DNA of 64,000 bases from Methylococcus mesophilus (GCF_026247885.1 NZ_CP110921.1:124001-188000); one strand, 5' to 3'. Shown: positions 43,174-53,004, counted from the first letter of the stretch. Made by a program: numbers and translations. The notes: a model not told the origin generated them from the letters alone.

Positions 43174-44025
43174 TCAGGCCGTTTCGGGCTTCGGTGCGGG
43201 CTTGAAACGGACGTCCGGCTTGGCGAGGCCATGCAGCCTCCGGCCTTCGGACTGCACCGCCGGGCTCAGGCTGCGGTTTTCGCGCCGCAGGTTCCGGTAG
43301 TGCTCCAGCCGACGGTTCAGCCAGTCCAGCCATTCCTTCATGCCTTCGCCGGTCTTGGCAGCAAGGCGCAGCACCGGCGCGTTCGAGGCCAGGTTGCGCA
43401 GGCAGGCTTCCGCCCGTTCCGGGGAGAATTCCTCGAGCACTGCCAGGAGATCGGTCTTGCTGAGGACCATGGCGTCGGCCGCCCGGAACATTACCGGGTA
43501 CTTGGCCGGCTTATCGTCGCCCTCGGTGACGGACAGCAGGGTCAGATTGAGATGATGGCCCAGGTCGAAACTGGCGGGGCAGACCAGGTTGCCGACGTTC
43601 TCGATGAACAGGACATCGATGTTCTCCAAATCGAGCTTGGGCAATACATTGGCGACCAGATGCGCGTCGAGATGGCAGGCCGTGCCGGTGGTGATCTGGT
43701 GCGCCTCGACGCCCAATGCGCGGATGCGCGCCGCGTCGTTTTCGGTTTCCAGGTCGCCTTCGATGACGGCGATGCGCAGGCCGCCGTTCAGCGCCTTGAT
43801 GGTCGCTTCCAGCAAGGAAGTCTTGCCTGAGCCGGGCGAGGACATCAGGTTGATGACCAGTACGCCGTGCCGGTCGAACAGGGCGCGGTTCGCCTCGGCC
43901 TGGGCGTCGTTGTGCTGGAGCAGTTTGTTCAGGACGGAGACGGCGGTGACTTTGGCGTGCGAGCCGTCGGCGCGCAGCAGATGGCGGTTGCCGTCGGTGA
44001 TGTTGCAGCCGCAGGTGTCGCACAT
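43174..44025 (-). CDS. hypB: Hydrogenase nickel-incorporation GTPase HypB
   Basis: A 283-residue HypB with the N-terminal nickel motif MCDTCGC, the G1 loop SSPGSGKTSLLE, the G3-like IEGDLETEND and ENVGNLVCPA, and the NKxD-like SKTDLL. It inserts nickel with HypA using GTP hydrolysis. A ~40-residue basic C-terminal tail (HYRNLRRENRSLSPAVQSE) extends beyond most HypB proteins. It lacks the long N-terminal His-rich nickel store. Confidence 0.96.
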   Translation of the reverse strand: MCDTCGCNITDGNRHLLRADGSHAKVTAVSVLNKLLQHNDAQAEANRALFDRHGVLVINLMSSPGSGKTSLLEATIKALNGGLRIAVIEGDLETENDAARIRALGVEAHQITTGTACHLDAHLVANVLPKLDLENIDVLFIENVGNLVCPASFDLGHHLNLTLLSVTEGDDKPAKYPVMFRAADAMVLSKTDLLAVLEEFSPERAEACLRNLASNAPVLRLAAKTGEGMKEWLDWLNRRLEHYRNLRRENRSLSPAVQSEGRRLHGLAKPDVRFKPAPKPETA

Positions 44026-44060
44026 GGTGGGCTTACCTCATACAGTCTCGAAAAGCGGAT

Positions 44061-44414
44061 TCAGTCTGCGGCCTGCAGCAATTCGACCCGGGCCAGGATC
44101 ATTTCGTCGCCGGCGATCAGCGCCGTGTCGGTGCCGGAGCAGGCCGGACAGCGCAGGTCGCTCGGCCCGGCGTCCGCCTCCAGGCCGCAAGCCCGGCAGC
44201 GTATCCTCGGCTCGATCCTCTCCGTGCGCAGACGCGCATGCTCGGCGACCGTGCCCAGCCGCGCCATTTCGAAGGCGCTTTCCAGGAGGCCGGGTTCGAC
44301 GCCGGAGAGCGATCCGATCCGCAGGACGATGGTGTCCACCCGTTCGGCCTCGTGGCTGCGGGCTATGGCTTCGACCTGGTCGATCAGCTCCATGCAGATC
44401 GACAGTTCATGCAT
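44061..44414 (-). CDS. hypA: Hydrogenase nickel-insertion protein HypA
   Basis: A 117-residue HypA. The start at 44414 gives MHELSICMEL, whose residue 2 His is the nickel ligand; an ATG two codons earlier would bury it. The zinc site is CRAC and CPAC. It delivers nickel to the hydrogenase large subunit with HypB. The ATG lies inside the end of hypC (8-base overlap), so the two are co-translated. Confidence 0.95.
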   Translation of the reverse strand: MHELSICMELIDQVEAIARSHEAERVDTIVLRIGSLSGVEPGLLESAFEMARLGTVAEHARLRTERIEPRIRCRACGLEADAGPSDLRCPACSGTDTALIAGDEMILARVELLQAAD

Positions 44415-44643
44415 CGGCATCGCTCGCGGCGAGGATCTGGTCGAACAGCTCCCAGGTCGCCTCGGCATCCTCCCGGCTGATCTTCTGGATGGCGTAGCCG
44501 ACATGGACCAGGACGAAGTCGCCGGGGACGATGCCTTCGTCCTGCAGCATGAACAGACTGACCTCCCGCTCGACGCCGCGCGCCGTGCAGCGCGCGGAAA
44601 AGCCGTCGAGCCGGGTGATCTGCATCGGGACAGCGAGACACAT
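44407..44643 (-). CDS. hypC: Hydrogenase assembly chaperone HypC
   Basis: A 78-residue HypC starting with MCLAVPMQI, where Cys2 binds the iron group and the large-subunit precursor. The middle has GDFVLVHVGYAIQKI. It works with HypD. A GGAG ribosome site lies 8 bases upstream of the start. It is the first gene of the hyp operon seen here. A short hairpin at 44660-44678 lies in its leader. Confidence 0.95.
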   Translation of the reverse strand: MCLAVPMQITRLDGFSARCTARGVEREVSLFMLQDEGIVPGDFVLVHVGYAIQKISREDAEATWELFDQILAASDADA

Positions 44644-44755
44644 GGCCGTCTCCTAAAGCCCGCGGACCGGATCCGCGGTCGGTTCGATTCGGAACATGGT
44701 CTGCTTGAATCCTCGGAGCCGGTTCAAATGCCCGTCAATATACACCGCTTCGGAT

Positions 44756-46228
44756 TCAGCCTAAATCCAGCGGCACGAAAATCCTCGTACCGCCGCGCTG
44801 CACCAGCAGGGCCACATGTTTGTCCACCCGGTCCGCCAGTTCGCGCAATTCACCGGGATTGGACACCGTATGGCCGTTAAGCGCCAGTACCACGTCGCCC
44901 GGCCGGATGCCGGCGCGTTCGGCCGGCCCCGTGATCGCCTCGACCAGCACGCCGCCGTCGACGGCCGCCGCCCGCTGTTCTTCCGGCGACAGAGGCCGCA
45001 CCGCCAGCCCCAGCCGGCCCTTGGCCAAGCCGTTGCTGGGCGCGGCGGCCTGCTGCGCGTCGGGCATTTCGCCGACCTGGACCGTCACCTCGTCGCGCCT
45101 GCCGTTGCGCCAGAGACCCAACCTGGCCTCGCTGCCGGGCTTGATGTCCGCGACCAGCGGAGGCAACTGGCCGGAATTCTCGATCGGTTGGCCGTTCAGG
45201 CTCAGGATGACGTCGCCCGGCTTGATACCGGCCTTGGCTGCCGGTCCGTCGTTCGGCACCGAATCGACCAGGGCGCCCGTGGGCCGCTCCAGGCCGAAAG
45301 ATTCGGCCAGCGACTGGTTCAATTCCTGGATGCCGACGCCCAGCCGCCCGCGGCTGACCTTGCCGTCCGCCAGCAACTGTTTTTCCACCTTCAGTGCCAC
45401 ATCGATGGGGATGGCGAACGACAGGCCCTGGTAGCCGCCGGTGCGGCTGTAGATCTGGGAATTGATGCCGATGACTTCACCGTTCAGGTTGAACAGCGGG
45501 CCGCCGGAGTTGCCGGGATTCACCGCCACGTCGGTCTGGATGAACGGGACATAGGTCTCCTCGGGCAGGCTGCGCGATTTGGCCGAAATGATGCCGGCGG
45601 TCACGCTGTTCTCGAAGCCGAACGGCGAGCCGATCGCCACGACCCAGTCGCCGGGCCCGGACTGCGCCGGCTGCCCCAGCGGCACCACGGGCAGGTTGTC
45701 GGCCTCGATCTTGAGCACGGCGACGTCGGTCGGCTTGTCCACGCCGACGATCTTGGCCTTGTATTCACGGCGGTCGGTCAGCTTGACCGTGACTTCCTGG
45801 GCACCGTCCACCACATGGGCATTGGTCAGGATCAGCCCGTTCGGACGGATGATGAAGCCCGAGCCCAGTCCGTGCGTGGGAGCACCCTCCCCACGGGGAA
45901 TCTGTGGCTGGAACCGCCGGAAAAATTCGCCGAATGGATCGTTCGGGTCGAACTGGGGCGCATCCGGCATGTTGACTCGGGCGGTGCCGCTCACGCTGAT
46001 GTTGACGACCGCCGGTCCGTTGCGCTGAACGATGGTGGCGAAATTGGGCAGGGGCAGCGCGGCGGAGGCCGAGGGCGGCATCGCCGGCTGCTGAGTCGCC
46101 TGGGCCATCGGCTGGACCTGGGCCGACTTCGGCACCAGGGTGTAATCTCCGTAGCGGGCATAGCCTGCGCCGAGGGCGGCAATGACGGATGCGGCAATCA
46201 AGGTGGGACGCAGTATGTTCGTTTGCAT
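44756..46228 (-). CDS. Do/DegQ-type periplasmic serine protease
   Basis: A 490-residue HtrA protein. It has an N-terminal membrane/signal segment (LIAASVIAALGAGY), a protease domain with the complete triad (His in LTNAHVVDGA, Asp in PTDVAVLKI, Ser in VNPGNSGGPLF), and two PDZ domains (RGRLGVGIQELN..., KGRLGLAVRPLS...). It degrades or holds misfolded envelope proteins. The start at 46228 removes an upstream extension of 16 codons that has no ribosome site. It is downstream of the TetR gene on the same strand and may be partly co-transcribed with the efflux operon, but 100 bases separate them. Confidence 0.93.
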   Translation of the reverse strand: MQTNILRPTLIAASVIAALGAGYARYGDYTLVPKSAQVQPMAQATQQPAMPPSASAALPLPNFATIVQRNGPAVVNISVSGTARVNMPDAPQFDPNDPFGEFFRRFQPQIPRGEGAPTHGLGSGFIIRPNGLILTNAHVVDGAQEVTVKLTDRREYKAKIVGVDKPTDVAVLKIEADNLPVVPLGQPAQSGPGDWVVAIGSPFGFENSVTAGIISAKSRSLPEETYVPFIQTDVAVNPGNSGGPLFNLNGEVIGINSQIYSRTGGYQGLSFAIPIDVALKVEKQLLADGKVSRGRLGVGIQELNQSLAESFGLERPTGALVDSVPNDGPAAKAGIKPGDVILSLNGQPIENSGQLPPLVADIKPGSEARLGLWRNGRRDEVTVQVGEMPDAQQAAAPSNGLAKGRLGLAVRPLSPEEQRAAAVDGGVLVEAITGPAERAGIRPGDVVLALNGHTVSNPGELRELADRVDKHVALLVQRGGTRIFVPLDLG

Positions 46229-46345
46229 GGCGGTATTTTCCTCACGAATCAGCGGCAATCGCTGCTTGGTGATCACGATAAGGCGGGAAACTTAAAACAG
46301 GCTTAACCGGAAATCCGAACCGCGGTGAACTCTCCGGCCATCGTG

Positions 46346-47002
46346 TCAGGAGCCGGCTGGCTCCGGGTGCAGATGCTTCAGTGCCGCGATCGAAAAGCGG
46401 GCGATGTGCTCGGCGGTCTTTTCGATTTCTTCCGGCGTGGCGATGATCTCCGGATAGACCCGGTCGATCAGCGAGCGGGAGTGCCGGTACATCAGGCACT
46501 GTCCGACGATGCTCAGGCCCAGGCGGTGCATGTCCGCTTCGCTGTAGCCCGGCCCGACCAGCGTGGCGACGATGCCGTGCAGAATCGAGCAGTGCGGCTT
46601 CATGGTGGTTTCGATGACCTGATCGAGCGCCGCCGTCGGATCAGCAATCTCGCGCCCAATCAGCTTGCCGTGCCGGCCCAGATGGGTCTCGTCCAACAAG
46701 CGTGCCAGAAAGTTTGAGATGAAATGGCGCAGCCGCGTTTCGGGGGGGAGGTCCGGATCGCTGGCCAGTGTGTCGGGATAACGCTCGTGCGCTTCCCGGA
46801 AGGCGAAGCTCAGAACTTCGGAGTAAAGCGCCTCTTTGCTCCGGAAGTAATAATTCACGGAAGCGGTGTTCGCTTCCGCTCGGGCGCAGATTTCCCGCAC
46901 CGTTGCGTCGCGAAATCCTTTGTCGGCAAACACGTCGAGCGCGGCCTGGAGCAGCCGTTCGCGTGTCGGATCGTGGCAAGGCGCCGCGTTCAAGGCACAC
47001 AT
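46346..47002 (-). CDS. TetR-family regulator of the efflux operon
   Basis: A 218-residue TetR/CerR-type repressor. The N-terminal helix-turn-helix reads LLQAALDVFADKGFRDATVR and CARAEANTASVNYYFRSKEAL in parts (ICARAEANTASVNYYF). The C-terminal ligand domain resembles the DUF1956 type. It is the last gene of the outer-membrane factor / adaptor / RND set on the same strand, and two related palindromes overlay that operon's promoter, so it probably represses the operon and its own gene. Start ATG at 47002. Confidence 0.88.
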   Translation of the reverse strand: MCALNAAPCHDPTRERLLQAALDVFADKGFRDATVREICARAEANTASVNYYFRSKEALYSEVLSFAFREAHERYPDTLASDPDLPPETRLRHFISNFLARLLDETHLGRHGKLIGREIADPTAALDQVIETTMKPHCSILHGIVATLVGPGYSEADMHRLGLSIVGQCLMYRHSRSLIDRVYPEIIATPEEIEKTAEHIARFSIAALKHLHPEPAGS

Positions 47003-47056
47003 ATTGTTATGTTTATTGGGGTTCCAACCATATTGTTCAATCGGGCGACACGCATT

Positions 47057-50000
47057 TCAACCTTCGCCGGGGGACACCTCCGCGGCGCGGCCGTGACTCC
47101 GGTCGGCCATCTTTTGCAGAACATAGTAAAACACCGGGGTGAACAGCAGGCCGAACACGGTGACGCCGAGCATGCCGAAGAAGACCGGCACCCCCAGGGC
47201 CTGCCTCATCTCGGCTCCCGCTCCGGTCGCGAACATCAATGGCAAAACGCCCATGATAAACGCGAACGAGGTCATGAGGATCGGACGGAACCTGAGGCGG
47301 CAGGCTTCGAGAGCCGCCGCCAGCGCATCCACCCCCTCTTCGCGCCGGGCCTTGGCGAATTCGACGATCAGGATGGCGTTCTTGCTCGCCAGCCCGACCA
47401 GCACCAGCAGGGCGATCTGGGTGAAGATGTTGTTGTCGCCGCTGCGCAGCCACACCCCGCCCAGCGCGCACATCAGGGTCATGGGCACGATGAGCACGAT
47501 CGCCAAAGGCAGGATCCAGCTCTCGTACAGAGCTACCAGGACCAGGAACACCAGCAGGCTCGAGAGGGCGAACACGTAAGTAGCGGTGTCGCCGGCCAGG
47601 ATTTGCTGGTAGGTCAGCTCGGTCCACTCGAAATCCATGGACAGCGGGATGGTCCTCCGCACCAGATCCTCCATCAAGGCCACCGCCTGCCCCGAGCTGA
47701 CGCCGGCCCCGGGAGAGCCGTTGATCTCGGCGGCAGGGTACATGTTGTAGCGGAGCACCCGGTCCGGCCCGCTGATTTCCCTTACCGCCATCAGCGCGGC
47801 CAGCGGCACCATGTCCCCGGCGGCATTGCGGGTCTTGAGCCGGCCGATGTCCTCTGGCTCGCGGCGGAATTCGCCGTCGGCCTGGGCCGTGACCTGGAAG
47901 GTGCGTCCGAACAGATTGATGTCGTTGACGTAGAGCGACCCGAGATAGATCTGCATGGTGTCGAATATCTCCGACAGCGGGATGCCCTGGGACTTGGCCT
48001 TGACCCGGTCGATGTCGGCGTAGAGCTGCGGAACGTCGTTCTGAAAGCTGGTGAACAACCCCTGCAAGCCTGGCGTTTGCCGGCCCGCGTTGAGCGTGGC
48101 CTGCAGCGCACCGTTCAGCGCATCGAAACCCTCGTTGCCGCGATCCTGGATCTGCAGCTTGAAGCCGCCCAGGCTGCCCAGGCCCAGAATCGGCGGCGGG
48201 GGAAAGATGCCGATGAATGCCTCCTTGACGCCGCCGAGTCTGGGCTGCAGCTCGCCCAATATGCGCTGGGCGGACAGGCCCTGGGCTACCCGCTCCTCGA
48301 AGGGCTTCAAGGGCACGAAGATGGTGCCGGCGTTGGAAGTGTTGGCACCGCTGACGACCGAAAAGCCCGGAAAGGCCACCGTTCCCTTCACGCCCGGCTG
48401 GGCCAGGATGATTTCGGAGGCTCGGTGCAGCACTGCGTCGGTCCGCTCCAGCGAGGCGGCCTCCGGCAGTTGCGCGAACACCACCAGATAACCCTTGTCC
48501 TGCATCGGAATGAACCCGGCCGGCACCCGCTGAAATTCGAACCCGGTAAAGGCGAGCAGTCCTGCGTACAGCGCCAGTACCAGGCCGGACAGCCGCAGCA
48601 GCCGTTTGACCAGCTTGGCGTAACCGCTGGAGCTGGCATCGAAGCCGCGGTTGAACCAGCGGAAGAACCAGCCGAACAGGCGGTGGATCCAAACGCTCAG
48701 GCGGTCTTCGCGGGCGTGGTGCGGCTTGAGCAGGACTGCGGCGAGCGCAGGGCTGAGGGTCAGGGAGTTGAACGCGGAGATCAGGGTGGAAGCGGCGATG
48801 GTGACGGCGAACTGGCGGTAGAACTGGCCGTTGATGCCCGCCACGAAAGCCGCCGGAATGAACACCGCACCCAGTACCACCGAGATGGCGATGATCGGGC
48901 CCGTCACCTCCCGCATCGCCTGGCGCGCCGCCGCCTTGACCGAAAGTCCGAGGCCGATGTGGCGCTCGACGTTCTCCACCACCACGATGGCATCGTCGAC
49001 GACGATGCCGATGGCGAGCACCAGCCCGAACAGCGAGAGGTTGTTCAGCGAATATCCCATGGCCGCCATGACCGCGAAGGTTCCGACGATGGAGACCGGC
49101 ACGGCCAGCAGCGGAATGATCGCCGCGCGCCAGGTCTGCAGAAACACCAGCACCACCAGCACTACCAGGGCCAGTGCCTCGAAGAAGGTGCGGGTGACGG
49201 CATCCAGTGATTGCTCGACGAAGATCGTGGTGTCATAGACGATCCGGTAGTCCACTCCTTCCGGAAACCGCTTCTTCAGGGTCTGCATCGTGCTCTTGAC
49301 CAGCTTGGCCGTATCCAGGGCATTAGCGCCGGGCCGCAGCGAAATCGGTATGGCGACGGCGTCTTCGTTGCTCAGCTGGCTGCGCAGGGAATAGCGGTTG
49401 GCGCCCAGCTCGATCCTGGCGACGTCGCGCAGACGCACCAGGCTGCCGCCTTCGCCGTACTTGACGATGATCGCGCCGAACTGTTCGACGCTGGCGAGGC
49501 GACCCATGGTGTTGACGTTGAGCTGGAAGTCCGGGCTGCCGTCCAGTGGGGGCTGCCCGATCACGCCTGCCGGCACCTGGATGTTCTGTTCACGGATGGC
49601 GCGCACCACGTCGCCTGCGGCCATGTTCAGGGCCGCGATCCGGGTCGGGTCGAGCCAGACCCGCATGCTGTAATCGCCGGCGCCGAAGGTTCTGACGTCG
49701 CCCACCCCCGGCAGCCGCAGGATCCGGTCGCGGATGTTGAGCAGCGCGTAGTTGGAAAGGTAAAGCTGGTCGTAGCGCTGGTTCGGCGAAACCAGATGGA
49801 TGACCAGCAGGATGTCCGGAGAAGACTTCTTGGTCGTCACGGCCTGCCTGCGCACGTCCTCCGGCAGCTTGGGCGCGGCATTGGATACCCGGTTCTGCAC
49901 CTGCATCTGGGCGATGTCCATGTCGGTGCCGATCTCGAAGGTGATCGTGAGCTGCATCTGCCCGTCGCTGGTCGATTGCGAGGACATGTACAGCATATGC

Positions 50001-50224
50001 TCGACCCCGTTGACTTCCTGCTCGATGGGGGCGGCCACCGTCTCGGCGATGACTTTGGGGTTCGCGCCGGGATAGGTAGCCGACACGACGATGGTCGGCG
50101 GCACCACTTCCGGATACTGTGCAATCGGCAGGGCGAACATCGCGATTCCGCCGATCAGTACCAGGATGACGGAGAGGACGATGGCGAAGCGCGGCCGGTC
50201 GATGAAGAAGTGAGCGAATTTCAT
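47057..50224 (-). CDS. RND multidrug efflux transporter (HAE1 family)
   Basis: A 1055-residue inner-membrane proton-driven pump of the AcrB/MexB type. TM4 contains GIVVDDAIVVVENVERH, with the proton-relay Asp pair. Other marks are SATYPGANPKVIAETVAAPI, SNYALLNIRDRILRLPGV, the TM11-12 region with NAILIVEF, and PVFYYVLQKM near the end. The residue set suggests hydrophobic drug or solvent export with the adaptor and outer-membrane factor made from the same operon. Start overlaps the adaptor stop (ATGA). Confidence 0.96.
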   Translation of the reverse strand: MKFAHFFIDRPRFAIVLSVILVLIGGIAMFALPIAQYPEVVPPTIVVSATYPGANPKVIAETVAAPIEQEVNGVEHMLYMSSQSTSDGQMQLTITFEIGTDMDIAQMQVQNRVSNAAPKLPEDVRRQAVTTKKSSPDILLVIHLVSPNQRYDQLYLSNYALLNIRDRILRLPGVGDVRTFGAGDYSMRVWLDPTRIAALNMAAGDVVRAIREQNIQVPAGVIGQPPLDGSPDFQLNVNTMGRLASVEQFGAIIVKYGEGGSLVRLRDVARIELGANRYSLRSQLSNEDAVAIPISLRPGANALDTAKLVKSTMQTLKKRFPEGVDYRIVYDTTIFVEQSLDAVTRTFFEALALVVLVVLVFLQTWRAAIIPLLAVPVSIVGTFAVMAAMGYSLNNLSLFGLVLAIGIVVDDAIVVVENVERHIGLGLSVKAAARQAMREVTGPIIAISVVLGAVFIPAAFVAGINGQFYRQFAVTIAASTLISAFNSLTLSPALAAVLLKPHHAREDRLSVWIHRLFGWFFRWFNRGFDASSSGYAKLVKRLLRLSGLVLALYAGLLAFTGFEFQRVPAGFIPMQDKGYLVVFAQLPEAASLERTDAVLHRASEIILAQPGVKGTVAFPGFSVVSGANTSNAGTIFVPLKPFEERVAQGLSAQRILGELQPRLGGVKEAFIGIFPPPPILGLGSLGGFKLQIQDRGNEGFDALNGALQATLNAGRQTPGLQGLFTSFQNDVPQLYADIDRVKAKSQGIPLSEIFDTMQIYLGSLYVNDINLFGRTFQVTAQADGEFRREPEDIGRLKTRNAAGDMVPLAALMAVREISGPDRVLRYNMYPAAEINGSPGAGVSSGQAVALMEDLVRRTIPLSMDFEWTELTYQQILAGDTATYVFALSSLLVFLVLVALYESWILPLAIVLIVPMTLMCALGGVWLRSGDNNIFTQIALLVLVGLASKNAILIVEFAKARREEGVDALAAALEACRLRFRPILMTSFAFIMGVLPLMFATGAGAEMRQALGVPVFFGMLGVTVFGLLFTPVFYYVLQKMADRSHGRAAEVSPGEG

Positions 50225-51381
50225 CGGCCCGCCCCCGGCTTCGCGCCCGGCATGTCGATGCGGGTGGCGTCCACCGGCGCGCCGGGCCGGACGAACTGCA
50301 GCCCGTTGACGATCACCCAGTCGTCCGGCGACAGGCCGTCCGACACGATGCGCAGGCCGTCATGCAGCCGGCCGGTGACGACGGGACGGTATTCCGCTCG
50401 GTTTTCGGCAGTCACGACCATGACGTATTTCTTGCCCTGATCCATCGCAATCGCCCGGTCGCTGACGAGCAGGCCCCGGTAGCGGCTGCCGCCCGGAATC
50501 CGGACCCTGGCGAACAGCCCCTGCTCCATGAGTCCGTCGGGATTGGCGATGACGCCGCGGGCGCTCACGGTGCCCATGTCGGCGTTGACTTTCGGGTCCA
50601 CGTAGTCGAGATAGCCGCGATGCGGGTAGCCCTGCTCGTCCACGAGCCCCATTTCGAGCGGCGTTTCGTTCTTCCTTTCGCCGTCGATTTCCAGGCGGCG
50701 GTACTTGAGCAGGGCGCGTTCGTCGGCGTCGAAATAAACGTACATCGGATCGACCGAGACGATGCCGGCCAGCACCGTGGAATCGGCTGTAACAAGGTTG
50801 CCTTCAGTGATCAGCTTACGGGAGATGCGCCCGTCGATGGGCGCGCGGACCTGGGAGAACTCCACGTTGAGCCGGGCCAACTCGACCTCGGCCTGGGCCG
50901 AATCCACGTCCGCCGTGGCCTGGACCAGGCTCTGGTGGCGGGTATCGTATTCCTCTTCCGAAATCGCCTGTTCCTTCAGTGGACTCTCGGCCCGCTGGAG
51001 ATGGTTCTGCGCCAGTTTGAGCCTCGATTTGGCCCGCTCGAGTCCGGCCTGCGCCTGCTGGAGTTGCGCCACATAGGGCCGAGGGTCGACGACGAACAGC
51101 AGATCGCCTTTCTTGACCCGGCTGCCGTCGGCGAAAAGGATTTGTTTGAGGTAACCGGAAACCCGGGCACGGACCTCTACGGATTCCACGGCCTGCAATC
51201 GGCCGGTGTATTCGTCCGTCTCGGCGATTTCCCGCTGTACTGGCCGGCTCACCTCCACCTTCGGTGTCGGGAGGCCCGCCATGCCGCTTTCGCCGCCGCC
51301 GCAGCCGGCGAGCTGGAGCAGGGCGATCGCCGCCACAATGTGAACCGTCGAGACGGCGCGGGAAGGTATGATGTTGTTCAC
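50221..51381 (-). CDS. RND efflux adaptor (membrane-fusion lipoprotein)
   Basis: A 386-residue periplasmic adaptor. The lipobox LLQLAGCGGG gives a lipid anchor. Next come the lipoyl half (RVSGYLKQILFADGSRVKKG), an alpha-helical hairpin (QLQQAQAGLERAKSRLKLAQ), and barrel domains with GRISRKLITEGNLVTADSTV. It links the RND pump to the outer-membrane channel. It overlaps the pump gene by 4 bases and follows the outer-membrane factor gene by about 30 bases. Confidence 0.95.
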   Translation of the reverse strand: MNNIIPSRAVSTVHIVAAIALLQLAGCGGGESGMAGLPTPKVEVSRPVQREIAETDEYTGRLQAVESVEVRARVSGYLKQILFADGSRVKKGDLLFVVDPRPYVAQLQQAQAGLERAKSRLKLAQNHLQRAESPLKEQAISEEEYDTRHQSLVQATADVDSAQAEVELARLNVEFSQVRAPIDGRISRKLITEGNLVTADSTVLAGIVSVDPMYVYFDADERALLKYRRLEIDGERKNETPLEMGLVDEQGYPHRGYLDYVDPKVNADMGTVSARGVIANPDGLMEQGLFARVRIPGGSRYRGLLVSDRAIAMDQGKKYVMVVTAENRAEYRPVVTGRLHDGLRIVSDGLSPDDWVIVNGLQFVRPGAPVDATRIDMPGAKPGAGR

Positions 51382-51412
51382 GGTCGAGGATTCTCCTGAA
51401 TGAGAGGCCGAT

Positions 51413-52975
51413 TCAGCTTCCGCCGGCCAGCTTGCCCGAATCGACCAGGGCGGTTTCCCAGCCGCCGCCGAGGGCTTTGTACAGCGACACCAGATCGGCG
51501 GCCACGGTAGCCTGGCTCCTCACCAGATCGCTCTCGGCGGAGTAAACCGCCCGCTCGGAATCGAGCACGTTGAGAAACGAGGTGAGCCCGGAGCGGTAAC
51601 GCTCCTTGGAGAGCTTCAGCGCCAGCCGGTTCGATTCCACCGCCTGCTCCAAGGCCGTCCTGCGATCCTTTTCCTGGGCGTAGGCGACCAGGGAGTCCTC
51701 CACGTCCTTCAAGGCACCGAGCACGGTGGATTGATACGCCAGGAAGCTCTGCTCCTGCTGGGCCTCCTTGGCGTCGATGTTGGCCTGGATCCTGCCCCAG
51801 TTGAATATCGGGGTGGTCAAGGTTCCGGCAGCCGACCAGGATTTGCTCAAGGCGGTGACGTCGGTGATCTTCATGTTCTGGAAGCCGAGGAAGGCGGCGA
51901 TGTTGAACTTCGGATAGAGATCGGCCGTAGCGACGCCGACCTGCGCCGTGGCGGCGGCCAATTGCCGCTCGGCCAGCCGGATGTCGGGTCGGCGCCGCAG
52001 CAGCTCCGAGGGCAGGTCGAGCAGGATACGGTCGGGCGCCGACGGCACCGGCTGTTCGGGATCGAGCAGGGCCTGCAATGCGCCGGGGGTCTTGCCGAGG
52101 AGCAATTCGAGCTGGTGCATGGACTGCTTGCGGGCGGTTTCGTACACCGGCAACTGGGCCTGGGTCTGCGCGGCGAGGGCTTCGGCCTGAACCGCTTCCA
52201 GAGAGTCCGACAGGCCGGCCTGGTAGCGGATACGCATCAGCCGGGCGGTCTCGAGCTGGAGCTTGAGGTTGGCCTGGCTGACGTCCAGCAGGTGCTGGTT
52301 GCTGCGCATTTCGATGTAGGCGCGGGCGACGTCGCCCAGGAGAGTGACCAGGACTGCCCGGCTGTTTTCGACTTCGGCCTCGAGGTTGGCTTCCGCCGCT
52401 TCGATCGAGCGCCGGATGCCGCCGAACAGGTCGATCTCCCATTGGACGTCGAACCCGAGCTGGAAGATGTCGATGTTGTTGCCGAAACCGACGCCGCCGG
52501 GTTGTCCGCCCGCGCCGCTTTGGCCGGCGTTGTTGAGGCGCCGGCTCAGGCTCTCCTTGTTGGAGACGATCGGCAGACCGTTCGCGATGGCGACCAGGCG
52601 CTGTTCCCGGGCAGCGCGGATGCGGGTGTAGGTTTGCTTGAGATCCAGATTGGCGACCATCGCCTCCCGGATCAACCGGTTCAGTACCGGATCGCCGAAA
52701 GCTTTCCACCAATCCGCGCCGGCCGTTTCCGACGGGGCCGCCGCCGGCGGCTTGGCTTCGTGCCAGCGTTCCGGCGTCGCCGTGTCCGGGCGCTGATAGT
52801 CAGGACCCACCGGCGAACAGGCGGTAAACACCGCGCCGAGCAGACATGCGGAGAGACGCGGGATACGGCGTGGCACCTCGCCGCGGGCGCACTGTCCTGT
52901 GCGGATCGGCCCCGCGAACTGCAGGACGCGTTCGTTGCTCGAATTGTGATAGTCGGGCGGATTCAAGAAATTCAT
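51413..52975 (-). CDS. Outer-membrane efflux factor (OprM/NodT type)
   Basis: A 520-residue outer-membrane lipoprotein channel with two OEP repeats (NLDLKQTYTRIRAAREQRLV; TADLYPKFNIAAFLGFQNM). The signal SACLLGAVFTAC sits about 45 residues in, which is odd for a lipoprotein: a GTG at 52876 would put it at the N-terminus. I keep ATG at 52975 because it lies just after the promoter, but the GTG may be the true start. It is the first gene of the efflux operon. Confidence 0.9.
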   Translation of the reverse strand: MNFLNPPDYHNSSNERVLQFAGPIRTGQCARGEVPRRIPRLSACLLGAVFTACSPVGPDYQRPDTATPERWHEAKPPAAAPSETAGADWWKAFGDPVLNRLIREAMVANLDLKQTYTRIRAAREQRLVAIANGLPIVSNKESLSRRLNNAGQSGAGGQPGGVGFGNNIDIFQLGFDVQWEIDLFGGIRRSIEAAEANLEAEVENSRAVLVTLLGDVARAYIEMRSNQHLLDVSQANLKLQLETARLMRIRYQAGLSDSLEAVQAEALAAQTQAQLPVYETARKQSMHQLELLLGKTPGALQALLDPEQPVPSAPDRILLDLPSELLRRRPDIRLAERQLAAATAQVGVATADLYPKFNIAAFLGFQNMKITDVTALSKSWSAAGTLTTPIFNWGRIQANIDAKEAQQEQSFLAYQSTVLGALKDVEDSLVAYAQEKDRRTALEQAVESNRLALKLSKERYRSGLTSFLNVLDSERAVYSAESDLVRSQATVAADLVSLYKALGGGWETALVDSGKLAGGS

Positions 52976-52982
52976 TCAATTA

Positions 52983-53002
52983 ATTCAAACGACTGTTTGA
53001 AT
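52983..53002. promoter_or_regulatory. TetR-type operator palindrome at the efflux promoter start site
   Basis: A perfect 20-bp palindrome, ATTCAAAC-GACT-GTTTGAAT, covering the predicted transcription start just below the -10. Confidence 0.75.
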
Positions 53003-53004
53003 CG

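Noticed and set aside
44660-44678. Terminator between degQ and hypC
   Set aside because: The 7-bp hairpin CCGCGGA/TCCGCGG has only a short T-run (TTT) after it on the minus strand and lies next to the hypC ribosome site; a leader structure is as likely.
46724-49210. 828-codon frame antisense to the RND pump
   Set aside because: The His/Gln-rich, low-complexity translation is typical of antisense noise; the pump gene is unmistakable.
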